A DNA stretch of 9,446 nt from Candidatus Cloacimonadota bacterium (GTDB taxonomy: Bacteria > Cloacimonadota > Cloacimonadia > JGIOTU-2). Each line of letters opens with the position of its first letter. The first letter of the stretch is position 1. The notes under the pieces were generated by a model. The model worked only from the letters and a program-made list of their open reading frames with translations, was not told the origin of the DNA and searched no databases. This document shows, piece after piece, positions 1-5,811 of this stretch. The position numbers and the translations under genes were made by a program. Where the stretch lies: the NCBI GenBank assembly GCA_021160355.1, contig JAGHCS010000170.1, positions 1 through 9,446 of the forward strand, written 5' to 3'.

Positions 1-1
1 C

Positions 2-1495
2 GTGGGCATTGAGGGAGAAATTCCGCTTAAAAACAAAAATGTGTGCATCATTCAACTGAGTGTTGAGGAAGATTCCTGCAGAGAAGTATCCGATATAGGT
101 CACGAACGAATCTATACTACAGATCGGCTCGGAATTCCTCTCATCGAGACCGTGACCTATCCTGAACTTTTTACACCCGACGAAGTGATGGAAGCCGGAC
201 AGGTGATCAGGTTCATAAACAGAAGCTCGGGCAAAGTCCGTGTTGGTATTGGTGCCGGCAGGCAGGATGTGAATGTCAGCATCACCGGAGGAACACGTGT
301 CGAAATAAAGGGTGTTTCGCATATCAAATGGATTGCTAGACTTACTCATAATGAAGCATTTCGTCAGAAAGCGCTGCTGGAGATCAAAAAGGAATTACAT
401 GATCGAATTAAAAATACAAAGAAATGGAAACCAACATTCAAATCAATTACTTTTGATATTTCTGATATCGAGTACCAGCCGATAAAGAATGCAATGGACA
501 AGGGCTGGAAACTTATTGCCTGCAATCTGCCTGAGTTCAAAGGAATACTTTCATTTTTCATGCAGCCCGGAAAAACTTTTGCTGATGAGATCGAAGGGCG
601 TCTGAAAGTCATTGCCTGTCTCGAACGACCGAATATGGTGCATTCAGAAGATATGAATCCGGTGTTCAATAAGGATATGCTGAAAAAGCGAAGTACCTTG
701 CTACAGAGCGGTGATAACGATGCTCAGATCGTTTTCTGGGCTCCTGAGGAGGATGTGCAAACAGCGATGGAGACGATCGAAGAGCGTTGCAGAATGGCGT
801 TTGATGGTGTGCCGAATGAAACAAGAAAAGCACTCATCGACGGCACGACCATCTTTGAACGAGTACTTCCCGGTGCTGATAGAATGTATCCTGATACGGA
901 CTCTGCCCCCATTCCGATCAAAGATGAGAATATAGAAAATATCCGCAAAAACCTTCCTGTAAGTTTGAATAAGCGGATGGCGCAGCTTAAAAAATGGAAG
1001 ATTCCCGAAGATTGTTACTATTACATACTAAGGAATGATCTGATGCCTTTGCTTGAAGAAATGATCGAAAAGTTCAAAGTTTCTCCCAAATGGATCGGAA
1101 CACTTTTCGGGCATACGCTCAAGCACATTGAAGGACAATATGACTCGTCAGTTCCATTCCAATATGAACTAGTGTATCAGTTGATAGAATTTCTGCAAGA
1201 AGAAAAAATTGAACTTGAAATTCTTCCCTCGATGCTAAAGATCATGTATGAGAATCCACACATGGAATTTGAATCAATACTCAATCTCGTGAAGTATGAA
1301 CATCATACGAAAGAAGATATTATGCAGAATATTCCAAGCCTGCATGCGATGTTCAACGAGATCGGTAAAAATGAGAATCCTGATGCTGAGAATAAATGGA
1401 TCATGGGACATCTGCGTCCTATTGCGCTGGGAAATATGCGTCTCAAAGAACTTCATAAGGCATTGAATGAATGTTTGACGGGAGATGGGAAATGA
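2..1495 (+). CDS. gatE: Glu-tRNA(Gln) amidotransferase subunit E, 5'-truncated by the window edge
   Basis: GatE is the tRNA-binding kinase/amidase subunit of the GatDE complex. It phosphorylates the Glu of mischarged Glu-tRNA(Gln) and amidates it with ammonia from GatD. The reading frame is already open at the left edge. The GTG at position 2 is probably an internal Val: GatE proteins are usually about 620 residues, only 497 are visible, and roughly 110-140 N-terminal residues are probably missing. In visible-residue numbering, the GatB/GatE cradle motif TDRLGIPLIETVT is at about 40-52. GRQDVNVS followed by RVEIKGV is at about 87-105 and is the GatE form rather than the GatB form. An AspRS-like GAD insertion, which GatB lacks, lies at about 165-285 and ends in DGTTIFERVLPGADRMYP. 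A helical tail domain follows at about 315-497. The TGA stop overlaps the gatD start (ATGA), implying translational coupling. The subunit assignment is firm; the bacterial host is inferred. Confidence 0.93.
   Translation: MGIEGEIPLKNKNVCIIQLSVEEDSCREVSDIGHERIYTTDRLGIPLIETVTYPELFTPDEVMEAGQVIRFINRSSGKVRVGIGAGRQDVNVSITGGTRVEIKGVSHIKWIARLTHNEAFRQKALLEIKKELHDRIKNTKKWKPTFKSITFDISDIEYQPIKNAMDKGWKLIACNLPEFKGILSFFMQPGKTFADEIEGRLKVIACLERPNMVHSEDMNPVFNKDMLKKRSTLLQSGDNDAQIVFWAPEEDVQTAMETIEERCRMAFDGVPNETRKALIDGTTIFERVLPGADRMYPDTDSAPIPIKDENIENIRKNLPVSLNKRMAQLKKWKIPEDCYYYILRNDLMPLLEEMIEKFKVSPKWIGTLFGHTLKHIEGQYDSSVPFQYELVYQLIEFLQEEKIELEILPSMLKIMYENPHMEFESILNLVKYEHHTKEDIMQNIPSLHAMFNEIGKNENPDAENKWIMGHLRPIALGNMRLKELHKALNECLTGDGK
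1481..1484 (+). promoter_or_regulatory. gatD ribosome binding site (GGAG)
   Basis: GGAG lies seven bases before the ATG at 1492, inside the last codons of gatE. This spacing decides the gatD start. The in-frame ATG at 1471 would add seven residues, has no comparable site, and would lengthen the overlap with gatE. Confidence 0.7.
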
Positions 1496-2874
1496 TAGAT
1501 TTATTTAAAGGCTACAAGGGACAGGCACTCTCGGTTTTGAAAAATTTCAAAGTCCGCGTATGGAGCGATGCCGAGGTTAAAACTACGCGAGGAAATTTCA
1601 ATGGGATCATCCTGCCCCGTTCCGAGAATGATGATGATCTTCATATTGTTCTCAAACTGGCAACTGGGTACAATGTGGGAGTAGATGTCAATACGATCAC
1701 CGACATGAAAGAGATCGGTTACAAAGAAGCACATTACAAAATTCCTGAAAAAGAATTCCCGTTTACAGAAGGTAAGCCGAACATAAAACTTTTAGGAACC
1801 GGTGGTACGATCGCTTCACGCTTGGACTATAGAACAGGTGCGGTCATACCTGCATTTTCTCCGGGTGAGTTGTATGGTGCTGTTCCGGAACTTGCTGACA
1901 TCTGCAACCTGCAGACAGAAAAATTATTTGCAGTATTCAGTGAAAATATGGGTCCTGATCAGTATAAAAAACTCGCAATTGCCATTGGCAAAGAGATCGA
2001 AAAGGGCATTGACGGGATTGTGATCGGTCATGGTACCGACACGCTTCACCACACTGCTGCTGCACTTTCCTTTATGATCCAGAATTCTCCAATTCCTATT
2101 GTGCTTGTTGGCTCGCAGCGATCTTCGGACAGACCCTCTTCAGATGCAGCACTCAATCTCATTCATGCGACGACAACTGCGGCAACTTCTGATATTGCAG
2201 AAGTTCTGGTCTGTATGTTTGGTCCAACATCTGATGAGTACGGACTTCTTCACAGGGGAACTCGCGTAAGAAAGATGCACTCGTCCTATCGATCAACTTT
2301 CAGAACAATAGGTGATATTCCACTCGCAACAGTTACTCGTGATGGAGTTGTGCCGATTAAAAATAATTATAATTACAGGCGCAACGATAAAAAAGTAAAA
2401 ATCCTTCCTTACTTTGAGGAAAAAGTTGCATTGATCTATTACTACCCGAATATGCAGCCCGATATGATCTACTCGCTAATTGATAATGGTTATAAAGGAA
2501 TTATCATTGCCGGAACCGGACTTGGGCATGTGAACAAACCACTCTATCCAGCCATCAGAAAGTGCAAGGAAAAGGGCATTCCCGTGTATATGACAGTGCA
2601 GACATTGTGGGGTTTTGTGCACATGTTCGTGTATGATACAGGACGTGATCTTATGAGTTATGGGATCATTCCGGCAGAAAATATGCTTCCTGAAGTTGCG
2701 TATATCAAGCTTGGCTGGGCGCTTGGACAAACCAATGATCTGGAAAAAGTGAAAGAACTTATGCTGACACCAATTGCTGGGGATATAACCAAGCGAGAAC
2801 CCTATAATGGATATCTTGTATATCAGGGTGGCATTCCGGAAGTGGAAGAGTTTATTAAGAAGGTGCATAAGTAG
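1492..2874 (+). CDS. gatD: Glu-tRNA(Gln) amidotransferase subunit D (asparaginase-type glutaminase)
   Basis: GatD hydrolyses Gln or Asn and passes the ammonia to GatE. It is 460 residues from the ATG at 1492, slightly longer than the roughly 435 of archaeal homologues. Residues 1-95 match the GatD-specific N-terminal barrel domain (NGIILPRSENDDDLHIVLKL). That domain is absent from ordinary L-asparaginases and separates GatD from AnsA/AnsB. The asparaginase core follows. LGTGGTIASR at 101-110 carries the nucleophile Thr106. GHGTDT at 179-184 carries Thr182-Asp183. VGSQRSSDRPSSDAALNL is at 206-223. RKMHSS at 260-265 carries the probable catalytic Lys261. The C-terminal part includes AGTGLGHV (340-347) and a GatD-type tail ending in KELMLTPIAG and DITKREP. 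All expected catalytic residues are present, so the enzyme should be active. The order gatE then gatD with a 4-base overlap suggests one transcript. No clear terminator directly follows the stop. Confidence 0.95.
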   Translation: MIDLFKGYKGQALSVLKNFKVRVWSDAEVKTTRGNFNGIILPRSENDDDLHIVLKLATGYNVGVDVNTITDMKEIGYKEAHYKIPEKEFPFTEGKPNIKLLGTGGTIASRLDYRTGAVIPAFSPGELYGAVPELADICNLQTEKLFAVFSENMGPDQYKKLAIAIGKEIEKGIDGIVIGHGTDTLHHTAAALSFMIQNSPIPIVLVGSQRSSDRPSSDAALNLIHATTTAATSDIAEVLVCMFGPTSDEYGLLHRGTRVRKMHSSYRSTFRTIGDIPLATVTRDGVVPIKNNYNYRRNDKKVKILPYFEEKVALIYYYPNMQPDMIYSLIDNGYKGIIIAGTGLGHVNKPLYPAIRKCKEKGIPVYMTVQTLWGFVHMFVYDTGRDLMSYGIIPAENMLPEVAYIKLGWALGQTNDLEKVKELMLTPIAGDITKREPYNGYLVYQGGIPEVEEFIKKVHK

Positions 2875-2890
2875 ATTTATTATTAAGGAA

Positions 2891-2933
2891 ATTGAATATC
2901 CAATATCCAACAAGGAATGTCCAATAATGAAGT
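2891..2933. repeat. Dispersed-repeat-like segment (AATATCCAATATCCAAC word)
   Basis: The segment is built of iterated TATCCAA/GTCCAA words: AATATCCAATATCCAAC, then AAGGAATGTCCAATAATG. From memory, near-identical stretches recur between genes in many Bacteroidota and candidate-phylum genomes. Only the internal repetition is visible here; the family assignment is recollection. Confidence 0.45.
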
Positions 2934-2958
2934 AAATTAGGCAAAGTCTCATTGTAAA

Positions 2959-2976
2959 GCAAGATTCCGATCTTGC
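2959..2976. other. Perfect hairpin GCAAGAT-TCCG-ATCTTGC downstream of gatD
   Basis: This is a 7-bp perfect stem with a 4-base loop, 84 bases after the gatD stop. It could end the gatED transcript, but no T-run follows (GTATTCTAC), so an intrinsic terminator is doubtful. It may instead be the core of a dispersed repeat. Confidence 0.4.
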
Positions 2977-3213
2977 GTATTCTACTCCTGGAAGTCGCTT
3001 ATGAAAACATTCAGAGGTTGAAAAATCTGTAATAATAATATTCAATCATTAATCATTATTCTGTATGCATTATTAAATTTTCCAGTTAATCAGCGTTAAT
3101 CAGGATCATCTGAGTGCTATTACATTCTCAACCATTACGAAGGTCATAAAGACCATTCGCAAGGTTTGGGATTTACAAAACTCGACATAGAAATCAAACC
3201 GATTTGGTGTTGG

Positions 3214-3226
3214 GTAATAATATTAC
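3214..3226. promoter_or_regulatory. Palindrome GTAATA-A-TATTAC upstream of the ABC exporter
   Basis: A perfect 6-bp inverted repeat with a single central base sits 22 bases before the preferred ATG of the exporter. Position and symmetry fit an operator or the core promoter AT-box. The AT-rich composition makes chance occurrence possible. Confidence 0.25.
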
Positions 3227-3237
3227 TACATCAACAT

Positions 3238-3243
3238 AGGTGA
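3238..3243 (+). promoter_or_regulatory. Ribosome binding site of the ABC exporter (AGGTGA)
   Basis: AGGTGA lies five bases before the ATG at 3249. This favours that ATG over the in-frame GTG at 3240, which lies inside the Shine-Dalgarno sequence itself. Confidence 0.6.
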
Positions 3244-3248
3244 ACCAT

Positions 3249-4967
3249 ATGCTCAAACGTTTTATAAAATATTATAAACCTCATAAATGGCTCTTCATTC
3301 TTGATATGTCGGTCGCTTTTCTGGCAGCGATCTTGTCTGTATTCTACCCGATGATCACGCGTAGTCTGCTAAAAAATTACATTCCAAATAAGGATATTCA
3401 CGGCATTGTGCTCATGCTTTCTCTCATGGGTGCTATTATGATACTCAAGATGATCTTTACGTACATACGCATTCGATGGGGACATATTATGGGTGTGCGT
3501 ATGGAAGGCGATATGCGAACCGATATCTTTACTCATCTGCAAAAGCTCTCCTTTAACTATTTTGATAATGTGAAAACTGGTCACCTTATGTCACGCATCT
3601 CCAACGATCTGAATATGATCGCTGAGGTTGCTCATCATGCACCGGAAGATTTTATCATATCTGTTTTCATTATCATCGGTTCTTTTATTGCCATGTTCTA
3701 TTACAGTGTTCCGCTTGCAGCCATTGCTCTCATCCCTCTTCCTTTACTCCTCGTGTGGGGTTTGACTTATGGAAGGAAAATGAAAGGTGGGTTCCGTCTC
3801 GTTCGAAAACGTATTGCAGACATAAACAGTAGTGTGGAAAACTCTGTGCAAGGCATTCGTGAAGTGAAATCTTTTACAAACGAAGAGCTTGAAATGGAGA
3901 AATTTGAGTATATCAACTTCAGCTTTAAAACTGCAAAAGAAAAGATGTATAAAATAATGAGCACTTATTTTGCAGGTATGACCGGATTGACTGATTTCTA
4001 TTATCTCATCGTGATTGCAGGGGGAGTATATCTTATATATATGGGAAAAATCGACGTGATCGATCTGCTTGCCTTTACGTTGTATATCAATTTTATCCTG
4101 AAGCCCATAGATCGGCTTATTCACTTTACAGAGCAATTCCAACAAGGGAGCGCTGCCTTTGAACGGTTTATCGAAGTGATGGATATCGAACCGGATATAA
4201 ACGATATAAAAAATGCCCGGGATCTGCCACCAGTAAAAGGGGAAATTGAAATTCAGAACTTGTACTTCAAATACACTACTTCAGAGAATTGGATATTGAA
4301 AGATATTTCACTCACAATACCTGCAGGTAAAACTGTTGCGTTGGTGGGGGAGTCCGGGGCAGGAAAATCTACTCTTGCTTCATTGATACCAAGATTTTAT
4401 GAAGTACAAAAGGGTTGTATTTGCGTGGATGGGATTAACATACTCGATGTAAAGCAGGAATCTCTGAGAAAGAATATCGGACTCGTGCAGCAGAATGTTT
4501 TCCTTTTTGATTCAACGATTCGGGACAATATCCTGTATGGAAATCCCGAAGCATCGGATGAACAGTTGATCGATGCAGCACGTAGAGCCAATATCCTGGA
4601 TTTTGTAGAATCACTTGCTGATGGTTTTGATACACTTACAGGTGAGCGCGGGGTCATGCTTTCCGGAGGGCAGAAACAGCGCATTTCAATTGCCAGAGTA
4701 TTTTTGAAAAATCCGCCGATACTAATTTTTGATGAAGCAACGTCCTCTCTTGACACAGAATCCGAAGCATACATCCAGAAAGCAATGGAAGAACTTTCTC
4801 AGAACAGGACTACTATCATAATTGCTCATCGGCTTTCGACCGTAAGAAAAGCAGACCTACTCTATGTGATGAATAATGGTGAGATTGTCGAGCAAGGTTC
4901 GCATGATGAGCTTATGAAAAATGAAGGATATTATTATAATCTCTATACGAAGAATATGATATTTTAA
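3249..4967 (+). CDS. ABC transporter, fused permease and ATPase half-transporter (MsbA/BmrA type)
   Basis: This is an inner-membrane ATP-driven exporter subunit expected to work as a dimer. Residues 1-310 form a type IV exporter membrane domain. Hydrophobic segments lie near 15-37, 54-75, 134-154, 156-172, 250-266 and 271-286, giving six helices. A nucleotide-binding domain follows. Walker A GESGAGKST is at 367-375, and the Q-loop lies in GLVQQNVFLFD at about 411-421. The signature LSGGQ is at 471-475. Walker B ILIFDE is at 491-496 with catalytic Glu496, then the D-loop SSLD, and the H-loop His527 is in IIAHRLS. All ATPase motifs are intact. Length from the ATG at 3249 is 572 residues, normal for the family. 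No second half-transporter gene or accessory protein is adjacent, so a homodimer is most likely. The substrate (lipid, drug or peptide) cannot be read from the sequence. It appears to be transcribed alone, convergent with typA. Confidence 0.93.
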   Translation: MLKRFIKYYKPHKWLFILDMSVAFLAAILSVFYPMITRSLLKNYIPNKDIHGIVLMLSLMGAIMILKMIFTYIRIRWGHIMGVRMEGDMRTDIFTHLQKLSFNYFDNVKTGHLMSRISNDLNMIAEVAHHAPEDFIISVFIIIGSFIAMFYYSVPLAAIALIPLPLLLVWGLTYGRKMKGGFRLVRKRIADINSSVENSVQGIREVKSFTNEELEMEKFEYINFSFKTAKEKMYKIMSTYFAGMTGLTDFYYLIVIAGGVYLIYMGKIDVIDLLAFTLYINFILKPIDRLIHFTEQFQQGSAAFERFIEVMDIEPDINDIKNARDLPPVKGEIEIQNLYFKYTTSENWILKDISLTIPAGKTVALVGESGAGKSTLASLIPRFYEVQKGCICVDGINILDVKQESLRKNIGLVQQNVFLFDSTIRDNILYGNPEASDEQLIDAARRANILDFVESLADGFDTLTGERGVMLSGGQKQRISIARVFLKNPPILIFDEATSSLDTESEAYIQKAMEELSQNRTTIIIAHRLSTVRKADLLYVMNNGEIVEQGSHDELMKNEGYYYNLYTKNMIF

Positions 4968-4970
4968 TGA

Positions 4971-5000
4971 ATTAACCACGAAAAAAACGAAAAGCACTAA
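4971..5000. repeat. CCACGAA-type dispersed repeat, copy 1
   Basis: AACCACGAAAAAAACGAAAAGCACTAAAA has the CACGAA periodicity of a repeat family common between genes in many bacterial genomes (recollection). It begins three bases after the exporter stop. A second, more canonical copy is at 5206-5234. Confidence 0.5.
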
Positions 5001-5030
5001 AATGTAACTTAACCAAGAAATAAAATCATT

Positions 5031-5058
5031 GTTACTCTGAGCTTGTCAAAGAGTCTCA
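5031..5058. repeat. GTTACTCTGAGCTTGTC-type dispersed repeat
   Basis: The segment contains GACTCTTTGACAAGCTCAG on the minus strand, a word I recall as a common intergenic repeat. Within it, CTCTGAGCTTGTCAAAGAG has CTCT/AGAG ends, giving a weak hairpin. Confidence 0.4.
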
Positions 5059-5075
5059 CAAATAAACAGATTTTA

Positions 5076-5133
5076 CTCTTTACCAAGCCCGTTTATCAAG
5101 GCGTATTTGAATGGAGACTGCTTGGTTAAGCCC
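5076..5133. repeat. Hairpin element, copy 1
   Basis: The arm CTTTACCAAGC (5078-5088) pairs with GCTTGGTTAAG (5120-5130), 10 of 11 positions. The element aligns along its whole length with 5437-5496: both share CTCTTTACCAAGCCC, then ATCAAG, then a GA(A/G)ACT word, then GCTTGGT and AAGCC. A further CTTAACCAAG at 5008-5017 is a perfect inverted match to 5121-5130. The family is unknown to me; a REP- or MITE-like role is inference. Confidence 0.6.
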
Positions 5134-5165
5134 TTTTTGAAGCAGGGGCTTCTGCTATTATTGCT

Positions 5166-5180
5166 TTCCCAATTTGGGAA
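5166..5180. repeat. Palindrome TTCCCAA-T-TTGGGAA
   Basis: A 7-bp perfect inverted repeat surrounds one central base and is followed by TTGG, partly repeating the right arm. It resembles a dispersed TTCCCAA...TTGGGAA repeat family that I recall from other genomes. It is too compact for an RNA hairpin, so it matters mainly as DNA symmetry. Confidence 0.4.
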
Positions 5181-5205
5181 TTGGAAAAGAGAGGAACAAA
5201 GTGAA

Positions 5206-5234
5206 ACCACGAATTAACACGAAGTAGCACGAAA
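5206..5234. repeat. CCACGAA-type dispersed repeat, copy 2
   Basis: ACCACGAATTAACACGAAG followed by TAGCACGAAA shows three CACGAA steps spaced about ten bases apart. It is the clearer relative of the unit at 4971-5000. Confidence 0.55.
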
Positions 5235-5311
5235 TATAAGACCGTTCCACTTTTAAATTATTACAATACTGCTCCCGGTTAAAGCATGATTCCTTTTTCA
5301 AAGGAGGTTTT

Positions 5312-5400
5312 GTCATCCTTGAGCGAAGCGAAGGATCTCCCATGAAAATGAATTAATGGTTTGTGAGATTCTTCGGTCGTTTCACTCCCTCAAGAATGAC
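5312..5400. repeat. Inverted pair of GTCATCCTTGAG repeats
   Basis: The left unit (5312-5340) reads GTCATCCTTGAGCGAAGCGA then AGGATCTCC. The right unit (5365-5400), read on the minus strand, gives GTCATTCTTGAGGGAGTGAA then ACGACCGAAGAATCTC. The two match apart from scattered substitutions and about seven extra bases in the right unit. A 24-base spacer separates them. As RNA the pair would form a long imperfect hairpin and could act as a bidirectional terminator between the two convergent genes. Confidence 0.65.
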
Positions 5401-5436
5401 AAATTATTAATGAATGAAAATAATAACTATCCTTGT

Positions 5437-5496
5437 CTCTTTACCAAGCCCCATTTCATCAAGACGAAATGCAATGAAGACTGGCTTGGTAAAGCC
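5437..5496. repeat. Hairpin element, copy 2, with nested stem
   Basis: The outer stem CTTTACCAAGCC (5439-5450) pairs perfectly with GGCTTGGTAAAG (5483-5494), 12 bp. Inside it, CATTTC (5452-5457) pairs with GAAATG (5466-5471) around an 8-base loop, ATCAAGAC, leaving 11 unpaired bases before the outer arm. This copy is better preserved than the one at 5076-5133. A competing stem, ACTGGC (5480-5485) with GCCAGT (5494-5499), overlaps the right arm. Confidence 0.65.
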
Positions 5497-5500
5497 AGTA

Positions 5501-5677
5501 ACACACCTCCCTCCGATCAGTCTACTCCGAAAGCTGATTGTGCCAAACAACACAATTATATGTGGATACGACTCGACAAGTAAATCGGAGTACTCCTCTT
5601 ATGAGAGATGATCAAAGAGGAATCCCTTCTAAAAAGAGGGTGGTTCGTCCCGAGCATCGGGGCGGATCGGGGTGTGT
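5501..5677. repeat. MITE-like segment with ACACACC/GGTGTGT ends
   Basis: The left end ACACACCTCCCTCCGATC (5501-5518) and the right end GATCGGGGTGTGT (5665-5677, imperfectly) are inverted relatives. The right half carries three small inverted pairs: CCTCTT (5595-5600) with AAGAGG (5615-5620), CCCTTCT with AGAGGG around 5624-5640, and CCCGA-GCA-TCGGG at 5649-5661. I recall similar GGGGTGTGT-ended, GAGGGG-containing palindromic repeats from other genomes. No transposase is present, and any movement would have to be in trans. Confidence 0.45.
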
Positions 5678-5811
5678 ATATTATTTTTATCTAAGCAATC
5701 AGTATTTTTCCCAACAATTCGTAATTCGATGAGACAGGTGAAAAATCATGAAAAGAAAGCAAGAATTTCCATTCTCGCCTTCAATGTATTACGGTTGATT
5801 GAATTACAAAC

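Larger units (their letters stand above)
2875..3248. other. Non-coding gap between gatD and the ABC exporter gene
   Basis: No credible gene lies in these 374 bases; the long minus-strand frame here is mostly antisense to gatD. The stretch contains a repeat-like segment (2891-2933), a short perfect hairpin (2959-2976) and the tandem-like words TTAATCAGCGTTAATCAG around 3085-3102, which resemble a widespread dispersed repeat. It also holds the small hairpin GGTC-ATAAA-GACC near 3142-3154 and a palindrome just before the exporter gene. It is AT-rich and looks like accumulated repeat debris plus the exporter promoter, for which I cannot see convincing -35/-10 boxes. Confidence 0.6.
4968..5811. 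other. Repeat-filled convergent intergenic region (844 bp)
   Basis: The region lies between the 3' ends of the exporter and typA. Short open frames here translate dispersed repeats (for example MVCEILRSFHSLKND on the plus strand and GDPSLRSRMT on the minus strand) and I do not accept them as genes. Visible units, left to right, are a CCACGAA repeat, GTTACTCTGAGCTTGTC, hairpin element copy 1, a TTCCCAA palindrome, a second CCACGAA repeat and a small TCCTTT-TTC-AAAGGA hairpin (5291-5305). Then come an inverted pair of GTCATCCTTGAG units, hairpin element copy 2 and a MITE-like segment. The last 130 bases before the typA stop show nothing I recognise, and no clear terminator for either gene. Confidence 0.75.

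Noticed and set aside
2476..3045. A 189-codon minus-strand open frame
   Set aside because: Most of it is antisense to gatD, and the remainder translates the repeat-like segment (IIGHSLLDIGYS). There is no family resemblance.
3172..3200. Sigma-70 promoter for the exporter starting at TTTACA
   Set aside because: No -10-like hexamer lies at 16-18 bases; AAACCG occupies that place.
5076..5133. Integron attC site for the hairpin element
   Set aside because: The stem ends lack the paired RYYYAAC/GTTRRRY core sites, and no integrase or gene cassette is nearby.
5158..5343. A 61-codon minus-strand open frame in the convergent gap
   Set aside because: Its start (GDPSLRSRMT) is a translation of the GTCATCCTTGAG repeat, and the rest crosses the CCACGAA repeat.
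5356..5583. A 75-codon plus-strand open frame, with overlapping frames to 5732
   Set aside because: It reads through the GTCATTCTTGAG unit, hairpin copy 2 and the MITE-like left end. There is no ribosome binding site and no protein-like pattern.
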